A DNA stretch of 64,000 nt from Trebouxia sp. TZW2008 (lineage: Eukaryota; Chlorophyta; Trebouxiophyceae; Trebouxiales; Trebouxiaceae): positions 68,577-132,576 of the forward strand of contig BDIU01000046.1 in assembly GCA_002118135.1 (NCBI GenBank), given 5' to 3'. Below the pieces are notes generated by a model, which worked only from the letters and a program-made list of their open reading frames with translations, searched no databases and was not told the DNA's origin. A program made the position numbers and the translations under genes. Of this stretch, positions 11,515 to 21,988 are shown in pieces; position 1 is the stretch's first letter; each line of letters opens with the position of its first letter.

Positions 11515-12768
11515 ATGGCTCGTGCACCCACAGACGCAGTTTCACATCCGCCTACAACGCGATTGTCCGCTACGCAGCTTGCATACATCCTAGTGCTGCA
11601 AGGAGTCGGTGCTTTGATACTGGGCGGCGGGATCAACTTTGGCATCGCTACTGCCATGTACAGGTAGTTTGGCTTTGTGCACACATGCAAGACTCCACAC
11701 GAACATTGCATCCAGGCCTTGAGTGTCAGACTGCTGGCAACTGATGATGCGCTTACATAAGCCACCAAGTCAACAATTTTCTTGAGACTGAAGAGTTACT
11801 TAGGCATGGGAAACTTGGTGCAGGCACAGCAGTCACCTGGTATGGTTGTGGAAAGTCAATGAGAACACACTTGCTGGCGATGCAGCTGTGACAGTCTTTG
11901 TTCAGATCATTGTCACATGGCTGATATCAGCAGCCATGGTCTGCAATGATGTCAGAACCAAAGTGTTTGGCCTGAGGCCGCTTCAACCATCACAGAAAGC
12001 TCTTGACAACCGCCTTCTGAGGTGGTACATCTCTGTAGAAGGCATGGAGCTAATCGAACGACACATCACAATGAGAACAAGGCTGAAAAGAGTGATTGAG
12101 GGAGTCATCAAAGCGCTCTTCTTGTGTGTGCCTGTGTTCCTCATATGGTGGCCCATTGCAATTGCCATCATGGCTGGTGTTGGCCACAGCATTGGCGGCG
12201 GCAACTATGAGTACAACCACTGGCCGGTAAGCTGCCACCTGCTTGCACCAGATTGCATGCAATGCGCACACGGTGCACTGCTTAGCACTGCTTCTTTGAC
12301 CAGCTCCTGGTTTTGCTATGGCAGTACCTGGCATCGCTGCTACAGTCATCTCTCTTTATAGGGACACTCAATACAAGGACATCCTTGATGTGAAGACAAT
12401 GCAGCTGTGAACCAAGCACTGCATTCTGACTACAATGTTACTTTTGACTAACGACATGTTCCTTGGTGACCAATGCGGACGTTACATAGAGAGCTTACTG
12501 TACTGGTAACAGCAATGGTCTCAAACACCGCATGAAGCAAGTCATATAGATGGCATCACAAGTTATGCCAACAGAACTTGATGGCGTGCAGGAGCCACAA
12601 CTGTTCAAGCTGATATTTGGAGGGACTTTGGGGTTGTTGGTCACGCCTGTAGTTGCATTGCTTGCCCTAGCTGCCAAGGGGAGGCAGTACAATGAGTTCT
12701 TGTCTGCACAAGCTTGTCGGCAAGAGCAGGCGGTCAAGGACAGCAGAACCTTGACAACAGTTGTCTGA
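11515..12768 (+). CDS. small multi-pass membrane protein, resembles fungal DUF2456 proteins
   Basis: Three exons, 11515-11663, 11833-12226 and 12592-12768, close in phase to 239 aa. Hydrophobic segments are visible: about 22-46 (LAYILVLQGVGALILGGGIN), about 70-90 following NTLAGDAAVTVF, about 150-172 (FLCVPVFLIWWPIAIAIMAG), and about 190-212 (LFKLIFGGTLGLLVTPVVAL). From memory, the NTLAGDAAVT, QGVGA-GGINF and FKLxxGGxLGLLxTP blocks are hallmarks of an uncharacterised fungal family (DUF2456); this assignment was not checked against a database. The function is unknown. A MITE copy sits in intron 2. Confidence 0.72.
12343..12500. mobile_element. MITE, TA target duplication, pogo/Tigger-like ends
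   Basis: The element begins CAGTCATCTCTC and ends GAGAGCTTACTG, with TA at 12341-12342 and 12501-12502. Internal AAGGACA motifs are shared with the copies at 15012, 37202 and 42158. It lies in intron 2 of the small membrane protein gene. Confidence 0.85.
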
Positions 12769-13014
12769 GTTCTGGCTTGGGGCGCAGTGTCAGTGAATCG
12801 CAATCCTCTTATTTTCTGACTTGTCGGATCTGTTGTATTTGCTATCTGATATGTTGCCAACAACAGCAGGGCAGTTACTGTATCATACGATCCTGTTGCA
12901 ATTCTGTTAAGGTCAACAGGAGGCTGGCTTTGAGCCGTGTTGCATTTTGATGGCAGCCAGTACAATCTTGTATTGTGTGATTGAGAATGGAGACGTAAAT
13001 ATATGAATGGAGAC
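12769..13014. other. 3' flank of the membrane-protein gene
   Basis: Nothing recognisable other than the probable 3' UTR. Confidence 0.4.
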
Positions 13015-14127
13015 AAGTATATATATTTGCAACACTGACAATTGACATTCTGTGATAACTAACCATTTCGAGTGTTATGTCATGGTTTGTCATGGCGCGT
13101 GCATGACTGAGCAGTCAGAAAAACATGACAAATGTCTGCAGCTCCCCAGGCTAGGTTTTATGGATGTGAAAGCAGGGGGGAATCTATCCAGGTACTTCAC
13201 ATACACTATCCTGTTTCCCATATCATTTATTCTTATTTCTATTGTAATTATTGTTACAGTGCTTGACACAGTGTAGTAGTAGTAACGCCATCATTCCCAC
13301 ATTACCACATTCCCAAGAAAAGTTCATAGAAATGGAGGTAGCTCAGAGTGAGGGATCTCAGCAGAGTGTGAGTGTGAATGAGCTATTCTGGGAAGGTTAC
13401 TAAAAGCCACGTGCGGCCAGGCGCGCTCCGACAACCCCTGTTTTTGCGCCGCTTGCGGCGATGCACTTGTCCACAACCCTGGGACTCTAACATAACTCAT
13501 TCAAATTCAGACTTTTGACTCTCTGTACGCAGGATGATTGACAGCTGCATGCAGTCCCCGCAGAAGCTACACGCATCGCTACAAACGTCAGGCGCTGACG
13601 CCGCAGTGGTGTGGCGCTGATCCTCTAGTGATTGCGCGCAGTTGCTACAGAAACTGGGCCACAGAACCTACTGAAATGACCAAGGTTTTGATAGGATTCT
13701 GGCAGGATGAGGTCTGTACGCTCTGCGTATAGGTTCTGCGCTGACTGCGTACAGCTGTCACAACCTCTGCGTACAGATAGTCAAAAGTTTGAATTTGAAT
13801 GAGTTATGTTAAAGTCCCAGGGTTGTGGACAAGTGCATCGCCGCAAGCGGCGCAAAACCAGGGGTTGTCGGAGTGCGCCCCTGGCCGCACGTGGCTTTCA
13901 GTAACCTTCCCAGAATAGCTCATTCACACTCACACTCTGCTGAGATCCCTCACTCTGAGCTACCTCCATTTCTATGAACTTTTCTTGGGAATGTGGTAAT
14001 GTGGGAATGATGGCGTTACTACTACTACACTGTGTTAAGTACTATAACAATAATTACAATAGAAATCAGAATAAGTGCTTAATAATCACAGAATGTCAAT
14101 TGTCAGTGTTGCAAATATATATATTTA
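13015..14127. mobile_element. long fold-back (inverted-repeat) element, about 1.1 kb
   Basis: The left arm (about 13015-13590) is the reverse complement of the right arm (about 13705-14127), from the outer ATATATATTTGCAACACTGA to inner GCGTACAGA/TCTGTACGC blocks. Only about 115 bp are left as loop. The left arm carries about 150 bp (13060-13210) absent from the right arm, so the arms have diverged by an insertion or deletion. No transposase is encoded. It lies between two convergent genes. It may be a non-autonomous DNA transposon or fold-back element; no clear target-site duplication was established. Confidence 0.85.
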
Positions 14128-14317
14128 GTTGCATTGGGTCAATCATCTTTACTTTAGTCTCCTTTGTGCTGCAATCATTATTTCTTCTAGGTGCCATGGT
14201 GTTCGGAACCTCTGCTGGTCGTGATGTATGAGCATCTGACAGACATGATGCAAGACAATTGAGTGACCAGGCTTTTGTGCTGCGAGTTCAGCGCAACTGT
14301 TAATTTGAATTGCTCAG

Positions 14318-14436
14318 CTGCTTTGAGGCAGGAGCTTCTGAGCAAGATGTGGTCTCAGTCAGAGCAAAACTGCAGTTGCTTCGAGGCAGGAGCTTCTGAG
14401 CAAGATATGGTCTCAGTCAGAGCAAAACTGCAGCTG
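14318..14436. repeat. 59-bp tandem duplication
   Basis: Two near-identical units contain GAGGCAGGAGCTTCTGAGCA followed by a TCAGTCAGAGCAAAACTGCAG block. It lies just beyond the CSN5 stop. Confidence 0.85.
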
Positions 14437-14519
14437 CATACAGCATGCGGAGTTCGGCTGTGTCAAACTGTGCTACTAGTTACGCATGGAACCAGTTGTA
14501 AACAGCTGTGAGTTGCAGA

Positions 14520-17500
14520 TCATTCCTGCATTGGCTCTGCCATTGTTGCATCTGGACTTGCATTGATAGCTTGCTGTACCAATTTCGAGGCATCTGGCAG
14601 CTGCAACTTCTCACAACTCATGGAGGATTTGTTGAACAGTATGTCCTTGATGACCTGCACAAACAGAGCAATTTTACATGCTGCACTCATGGCTTTCCTC
14701 AACAGCGCTATTGCATAGACACCAAAAATCTGTGCATGCAGGTCAGGTGCATACCACGTGGCAATACAGGTCACTGCACCTGAGTGAGGTCTCACTTGTC
14801 TTCAAATCAGATCCCACAGTGGCACATATGACATGCATCTAGACCTACTGACAAGCTGCACTCATGGCTGCCATAGTTGCGCTAGTGCATCAATGCCAAA
14901 GTTCTATGCATGCAGAGCATAGCACATTGCAATGCACGTTACCCCACCTCCTGACCTGGCTTCAGATCAAATTGCACATTGGTGACAACAGACAACTGAA
15001 AAGACATCATACAGTGACCTCTCGACATAAGGACACTCGTTATAAGGACATTTGACATAAGGACAATGCTACTGGGAACCAAGCACAGCATTTTGACTAC
15101 AACGGTACTTCTGGGTAAGAACAATTCAATGTAAGGACATTTGTCTTGGTGACCAATGCAGTCGTTATATCAAGAGCTTGCTGTACCTGACTTGAGATGC
15201 CCTTGACTTGCTCCACTGACATTTTGGAGGAGTCTCGGCAGATCTTCAGAAGCTGATTGTCATTTGCATTTGGCTTTCTGTCCATAGAGGGCGCTCCAAA
15301 GCGGCCGGTGCGACCAGAATGACTCAGCTGGGTTTCAGCTTGCTCTAGTTTCTCAGCTGCAGACACAACATGCTCGTGATGCTGCCATTCTGAACAACGG
15401 ACTGCCATACTCTGCGTTTTGAACACTAACGCCTTAAATAATGTGCATGTCACATCTGATGCATTTGCGCCATCGTTCTGCGTACTCCACAATTGACTTT
15501 GCATCGCTTTGCTTCATACTCTCTATGGATTGCGCTTTGAGCATTATGTATTGCATACCAAGGATTGCAAATTGTGATAGGCTGGTACCAAAGCATCATG
15601 AGGGACTCATCAGAGCTGACCACACACAGCTGCACGATGAGTGTGCATGCAAACTGCTGACTGACAGTGTGGACTGAAACATGTTGACACCGCTCACTGG
15701 CTTCACTGCAAACGCAGGGATCCACCCAACAGACTAAGGACTACGGATTAAGCTGCTGTTTACTCTTGCAGAACAAAGGACAAATATCTCCCTCACACAG
15801 TGCACCAGACAGCTTGCAAGCAAAGTTAGCTTCAAAGAGCATCACATGCACATGTCCAGCCCGTGACAGCACTCTGTCAAGACCCATTGCTTGACCAAAT
15901 GATGTCAAATTGCAGCCAGACAACAAAGATTGCAGTGCATAATGCACTGCCAAGTTGACCTGAAACTGCCAAGATCTGGACAAGCTCCATGATTGGCAGT
16001 GCAACTGCATCAACAGGTTGGCATTGAGCTCATGTCGAAGGCAACTCTTGCAGCAGCATGGAATTATCTATGTCAGCAGTCCGGCCAATTCTTGAGACCA
16101 CCAACATGTAGCATACAAGCATGATGACTGGCAGTGAATCTGTGTCAATCACTCATACTTGACTTCCATGAGCCAGATAGTGACCGCAGGAGCATGGGGT
16201 CACCTATCATTGCCCAAGACTGACTTGTCAGCAGTTGCAATATGTTGTTCTCCTCAACATATGCTGAAGCCTGTGCAGATATAGTTCAGCAATTATTATT
16301 GCTTTTCACAAGACCAAGTGGCCAGTTCTAACATGGGTGAGTGATTTGGCCGTTTGGAGTTGTCAGGAGCAATAATAAATGCTGAAATGAGACTGCGCAG
16401 ACCCAGTTGTCCAGACCACAAAATGTAGCTGTTCGAGCATGATGACAGGCAGTGCATCTGCGACAACAATTTGAGCTCAAGCTCAATTCAAAGTCAGATA
16501 CTCAGCCTAGAAGTTTGGGTTCACCCGTTATCGCCCAAGTCTTGTCAGCAGTCACAGTATGTTGCTGTTCTCAACATAAGCTGCACGCTGTGCAGAAAGT
16601 TTCAGCATGTCACGGCTTTCCATAGATAGCAACAAGACCATTGTGGCCAGATTACTCACCTATGTCAGCAATCTGGCCAGTTCTGAGGTCCTGGGTCCCC
16701 AGCAGAGGGCTGCTTGACAGGGTGTTCACCCAATACTTGTTCCACAGCAGATCCATCATGTAGCTGTCCAGGGAGGACTTGAAGTAGGATATATCTAGAG
16801 GGTAGTATCGGTCTGAGTGAACTCCGAAGTCTTCTATCTTGTTCAGAGGAATGGTCTGGTATTCAGAAGGCGCTGCATCTGGCGGTTTGTACCCCTGCAA
16901 GAAGAGCTATAGTTTTAATTGTAGGTGGCAAATGACACAAACTGACCTCGGCATGTCAAGCAGATTAACACTGAAGCCAGAATGGTCGTGAACTTAGTTG
17001 AGACTGAAGTTCTGCTCATGAGCACAACCAGCATTTGAAGTGCTAGCATGCTGAAGCATGAAACCCTAAGCCATACCCACAAACTAAATCATACAACAGC
17101 CAGGATTGCTGATGCTCAGCAGAAGAGGGCGGTGCCATGCCTGATATGCATCAGACTATGCATCAGCATGTATGGCCTATCAAGTGCCTGTATGCATCAG
17201 CGCTGCACCTTGGCATTGCATAAGTGGGTGCGCAGAGTTGAGACAAGGCCTACCTCTGGGTATGTCCTGAAGGCACCAATTTCTACTTTGCCAGCTGCTA
17301 TTGTGCGGTGAGGGTCTATGACTATGGCTAGAAATGGTTCTGAGTACATTTGCTGTGTTGCCTGTGTGCCGACGTCAATGCCTGACAGCCAACACCCATA
17401 GCCAGGGTGACTGTGATACCAGCCAACCATATTTTCTAAGCGGCCTACTTTCTGCAGGAGAAGTAGGGCAGTGACTCAGACACTGCTGTGTTGCCAGGAC

Positions 17501-17989
17501 AGAGCAAAAATGAGCTTGCTTCTCTCTGCATGCACAGATGTGTACCTTTCCGGTCTCTCCAAAGTCCACCATGTATTCATAGGCTTCTGCTTGGGCATTG
17601 ACACGAGTTTCTGTGCCCTCAACCGGCAATGCAAATACGTCTATGACAATAAATGTGTCGTTGAAGACCTTGCCCTGGAGCATCCCCATGATCTCCAGAT
17701 TGCCGCCAGATTTTGCATGCATGGCCATCTTGAGCAAGGCCAAAGCCGAGATTTTGACGCTGCAGACAATCAGCTTGTGTGATCAGGTGCCTTTTGCTGT
17801 GGACGTTTCCAAGTGAATGTCGAGTGCCTACTGCTTGAAAAGATGCGGATCCTTGGCCCATGGTTTCTGCTGTTGGATCGCCTGTTGCTCGGCCTGGCTA
17901 TAGCGGAAGAAGCCCTCGACCTCGTCAACAGCTTGAACGTTGTTTTCAAGCTCCCACCGACGCTGAGCAGTGCTCGATGCTTCCGCCAT
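14520..17989 (-). CDS. CSN5: COP9 signalosome subunit 5 (JAMM/MPN+ deneddylase)
   Basis: Six exons, 17989-17832, 17759-17546, 17451-17254, 16894-16660, 15356-15187 and 14654-14520, close in phase to 369 aa; family length is about 335-360. The JAMM zinc site is intact: Glu at about E75 (EIMGMLQGK), then [14 protein letters not shown] with H137, H139, S147 and D150, almost the same numbering as in animals. The C-terminal helix pair ([25 protein letters not shown]) is also typical. CSN5 is the catalytic subunit that removes NEDD8/RUB from cullins in the COP9 signalosome, in nucleus and cytoplasm. The last about 30 residues (after ILFNKSS) are an extension beyond the usual end. Intron 5 begins at a MITE end. 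Confidence 0.95.
14680..15000. repeat. about 190-bp imperfect tandem duplication in CSN5 intron 5
   Basis: The block with CTGCACTCATGGCT at 14681 recurs near 14860, followed in both copies by CTTCAAATCAGATC / CTTCAGATCAAATT and similar words. It holds no coding potential. Confidence 0.6.
15012..15183. mobile_element. MITE, TA target duplication, abutting the CSN5 intron 5 donor
   Basis: It begins CAGTGACCTCTCGAC and ends GAGCTTGCTG, with TA at 15010-15011 and 15184-15185. On the minus strand the CSN5 exon ends at 15187. The donor GTACAG is built from one flanking G, the TA duplication and the element's first bases. Confidence 0.9.
16040..16660. repeat. imperfect approx. 300-bp tandem repeat touching the CSN5 exon 4 3' edge
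   Basis: The order of blocks TATGTCAGCA...GGCCA...CATGATGACTGGCAGTG, then TCACC(T/C)..AT..GCCCAAG, then CAACATA.GCTG is seen twice (about 16065-16330 and 16400-16660). The start of each unit resembles the true exon 4 end and donor. Confidence 0.6.
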
Positions 17990-18581
17990 GCCCAGATAAC
18001 CCAAGAGCCAGGCACAACGAGATGCGCTGAGAGGATCAACCAGTTGATCTACGCACAGTCGCTTTGACAGTGCTACTAGACCCACCAAGACTGACCCTGT
18101 GAGAATAGCTCCGAGACCAAACGAAGCACAGAAATCTTGTTGTTACACTTATTTAGCGAGTTGATCACAGCTGCAATTGTCATCCGCAGCGTCTTGTGGC
18201 GATTGTATCTCGAGACGCAGAGAAGCAATTCCTGCCAACCATACATCTTGACTCTGCTCAGCGAGCATACTGACCTGATCTAGGGCTGGCTAAAGGCAAT
18301 AGCAGAAAGCAATGTCAAAGTCATCTTCTCACCATTGACCTGGCAATGCAGGGCATGCTGTGCTCAAAGCGCTGACGCAAAACGGCAACCTACCATCAAC
18401 CGCTCACTATGCGAAGTGAGCTCAATCAAAGGCAGCGCTCCTAGACAGCAACTGAACAGTCAATTTGTGGGCAGCAACTGTGAGGGGCTCAAGTGGGTTC
18501 GTAAAGAAAACGCGCTCAGGTTATGATAGCGAGGTGTAGAGACAAAAACTAAAGGGTTGCAACAAAGTAATAATCTTGCAT
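17990..18581. other. CSN5 5' flank / WNK-like 3' flank
   Basis: About 590 bp between two minus-strand genes. It should contain the CSN5 promoter and the 3' UTR of the upstream kinase gene. No specific element is recognised. Confidence 0.4.
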
Positions 18582-21173
18582 CTATCTACCAGAATCTGGG
18601 CTCTCCTTAGCGAGCCATTCTTTCAACGCTGCAGCACAAATGTCTCTGTCTGTGGAGCTCAAACTGAACTCATCCCCAATCTCCTTCGAGATTGCTTCGG
18701 GGGTGTCTCCATCAGGGTCATATGTGAAATCAATGGTTTTCTTACCCCCAGCGCCCAGCTGCCCTTCGTCGTCACCCTCGTACTCCAGATGCAGTCTGAC
18801 ATACAGCTTGCCCTCTTTGATCTTGCCTGTGAAATGGAAGTTGTAGTCTTCCCCTCTCACAGTGCCCACTGCACAGGTGATGGCACCCTCTGTATCCAAA
18901 GACGGCCTGGGCACTGGTATGCTGCTGCTGGTGCGTCCTAAGTCTGGCTTCCCTTCTATGAGCTTTTTCTGACTCTCGCTTGGCTGCAACTTCCTGCAAG
19001 GCGACAATTCATGCATGACCATGCATTCAAAATGATGTTTCAGCCGCAGATCAAGGCTGTCTGCACAGATTGAGCTACATTGTTCTGGGGACACGCACCA
19101 CCCAACATAGCCTCAGCAACAGATAAGCTGTAATCTGAGCAGCAATTTGGGCGTTGACACACGCACACAGCAGAATGGCTTGTGATGAGGTGCGGCCATC
19201 CCTTGCATTGTTTAAATTGCTGTGCAGAGTGATTGCGGCACAGCTGTGCTGACGCTTCCTGCTCAAATACAACAGTACTTCATGACATCTCAAGATCCTC
19301 CAAGCCCACCAAAGGACCGTGGGAAAGCATGAAATTCTGGTGTGTTTGGGAAAGCAGTGTCAGCGCAACTGTGACTTCACCTCCAAATCAATCCATGCAA
19401 CATATTGAGAGCTACGGTTGCCAGCAAGTTGCGACCCTGATGAGCTTATGACCTTATGCACAGGGATTTGGCAAGGGGGGCTGTGCAGTGTCGACCATCG
19501 TATATCAGCAGCAAACCAAATGACAAATGTTGCAGCTGGTCAATGACACAGTGTGTGCAGAGCTTGACAGCAGGCATGCTATTGGGACAAGGACACCACA
19601 CATGTAGGCAGACGTGAATGATGATTTTTTTGCAGCTGGTCAGTCAGACTGTATTCAAAGCCAGACAGTAGCATGCATGAAGTGAGCAGCTGCTTCATGA
19701 CACTACATGTTTGCAAAGCCTCACAGCAGGCATGCTGTTGAGATGGCTGCATTGTAAATATAGGTAGACGTACATGATGATTTATTGCAGCTGGTCACTG
19801 ACACTGACTTCCAAGCTTGACAGCATGCAAGGCAAGCTTTGCAGCTGATGAGCGACACTGTTTATGCACAGCCTCACAGCAGGCATGCTATTGGCTATAA
19901 ATGATAGCTATTTGCAGTCGGCCAGTGACACTGTGAGCAAAAAGCTTGGTGGCGACATACAGGACAAAATGGGCAGCTTGCCAGTGAGATTGTGTGTGTG
20001 CAAGACCTGACAGAAGGCATGCTATTGAAATAGCTGCAAAGACACTTGAGAACTGTTTGTATTGTGGCAGCAGCGGTTCATGTGAGCATGTCAAAAGCAT
20101 TGGAAGATGCAGCCTGGGCAGTCTTTCAAAACGCTTGCACAAAGCTGTTTGATGTGGGCTAAAACGCACCGCATGAAGAAAGGATCTTGGAGCAACTGGG
20201 CTGCAGAGGGGTACACCCCCTGGGGGTCCAAGCAACGAAGAATGAGCTGCTTGGCATCATCATGTGTCACAGTCTCCAGCAAGTCTGGCCAAATCTGGCA
20301 GTTATTGCTGTCCAAACGCCTCAGAGTAGCCAGCTCCAACAGACACAATCCAAATGCAAAGATGTCCACGTGCTGTGTATACTGGTTCTCCTTGTTTACG
20401 CCGTCTGGCAATACACCAGGGGAAAACCGCCGAGGCAGCAAAGTGGCCAAGCCCAGATCGCCGATCTTGATCTCTCCGCTGTGACCATTGATGTAGATCT
20501 TATCACAGCGCAGATCGCCATGGACAATTGGTGGGGATTTGTCATGGAGGTAACTGAGCCCTTGCAGGATTTGCTTGCCCCATTTCTTGACTGCTTTTGG
20601 CTCAAGATGTTTGTGGGCTGCTCTAAACTCCCGCAGATTCCCAGATGTGAAGTACTCTGTGATCAGATTGACGCAGTTCTGCTGCTCATCTGCCCAACAT
20701 TTGAAGCAGCGAATGACATTAGGATGATCCAAGTCGACGCCAATGCTCATCTCTGCAGCGATTTGGTGTATTTGACTGTCATTGAGCTGATTATCCTGCC
20801 GCTGGATTTTGCTCCAAGCTATATCAATGCCCTGCTTTTCATCAAAGCCTTTGTATACGCGCTTAAATCTGCCTTTGCCCACTGCATGGTTGTATCTACT
20901 AAACCTGAAGCAGGAGCAACAAGGACAGTCAGCAGATGATGCGGACCGTGTTTTTGATGTGAATGATGATGTCATTGACTGCAGGCATGTGGGCAATATT
21001 TGCGTTCCATTCTTGCCAGCTTTTGCTTGCAGAACAAACAGGAAAGACAAGGTCATGTACCTGCCACTGGGGTCCGTCTCCATTGCAACATCCTCGTCTT
21101 CTTCTGAAGCTTCCGATCGCCCTGACGTGCCAACAGGGCTGGGCAGGTTGTCCCCAGGCGGAGGATTCACCAT
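18582..21173 (-). CDS. WNK-family kinase homologue, probable pseudokinase
   Basis: Three exons, 21173-21061, 20904-20170 and 18993-18582, close in phase to 419 aa. The WNK signature is clear: the ATP-lysine position of strand 3 is not Lys (IAWSK, S69 at the site), and a Lys sits in the Gly-rich loop instead (GKGRFKRVYKG, K52). A C-terminal OSR1_C/CCT-like domain follows (IDFTYDPDGDTPEAISKEIG, exon 3), which binds RFxV-type peptides in known WNKs. Oddities: the catalytic loop reads HGDLRCDK (166-173), with Arg replaced by Gly and the metal-binding Asn replaced by Lys; the DFG motif is DLG (187-189); and the activation segment lacks the GTPEFMAPE block, reading RRFSPGVLPDGVNK instead. It is therefore likely catalytically weak or dead. 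An upstream in-frame Met at 21257 is possible. Confidence 0.88.
19480..20050. repeat. degenerate tandem repeats in the WNK-like intron 2
   Basis: Five loose units of about 110-140 bp share GCAGCTGGTCA.TGACAC and CAGCAGGCATGCTATTG blocks. No match to the flanking exons is obvious. Confidence 0.65.
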
Positions 21174-21988
21174 GATCGCACGATTGTTCACGTTGGTGAC
21201 CGCAGATACGAGTGCAGCTGCTGCTGCATCATACCGAGCGGTACCCCAGAGCTGCAAGATCGACTTGGAGACCGCAAGTATTGAGCGATGAGCGGCTTAG
21301 CAGCCGAAAGCGTGGATGAATCTCGACAACAACCTCAGCGCTCGTGCTTCGAGAACGCAATCGAAGAAGTACCGATCACAAGGGCGAGGCAAGTGAATGC
21401 AGGGGTCGATGAGTTCAGCAAGCAGGCGCAATCGGTCCTAGCGTGACGGTAGCAGCAACAGCATCAGCAACCGACAAGCTTTAGGGCTTGCGACACTGGG
21501 CTTCAGCCATCGTATCAAACATTAGTCAGCAATCATTGGGTACAAACAGGGTGCATGTAGATATTGGTTTGTTGATGTCCCGTGATGTAAATGTTGGTTT
21601 GTCAAATGGGCTAAATGGCTTGTGAAAAGGCAGGGAAACAGCGTTTTGCAAATTTAGAGCAGCGACTGACAGCACTCGTTCTTCAGGAAGCATAGCTTCG
21701 AAGCAATGTGTTTCAAACTGACTGCAAGGTGCTTGTATTGTTCAGCAGAGAATTGCCAGGCATAGCTGTTCGCTATCAACTAAATTTGGAGAAAGGCAAT
21801 GCGCTCAAGTTTCACACAAGAAGCAAGAGCAATGGCGTACACAGTGCTCAAGCTGCTGATGATATAGTACACTGTCCCTACACGTCTTCTACCACATGAT
21901 GACAAACAAAGAGTTCAGAGTGTTGACCAGTCACTGAAGGGCAAGTGCTAAAGACCATCAAAGCTGCGACAGCAGAGGCATCCTGCAG
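21174..21988. other. intergenic region between two minus-strand kinase genes
   Basis: About 0.8 kb with the promoter of the WNK-like gene and the 3' flank of the Raf-like gene. No further gene is recognised. Confidence 0.4.

Noticed and set aside
12291..12412. Open segment reading PGFAMAVPGIAATVISLYRDT as a possible extra exon of the small membrane protein gene
   Set aside because: No acceptor gives that frame after the phase-0 donor at 12226, and its right part lies inside the MITE. Joining 12226 to 12592 gives a continuous family-like NHWP-EPQLFKLIFGG match instead.
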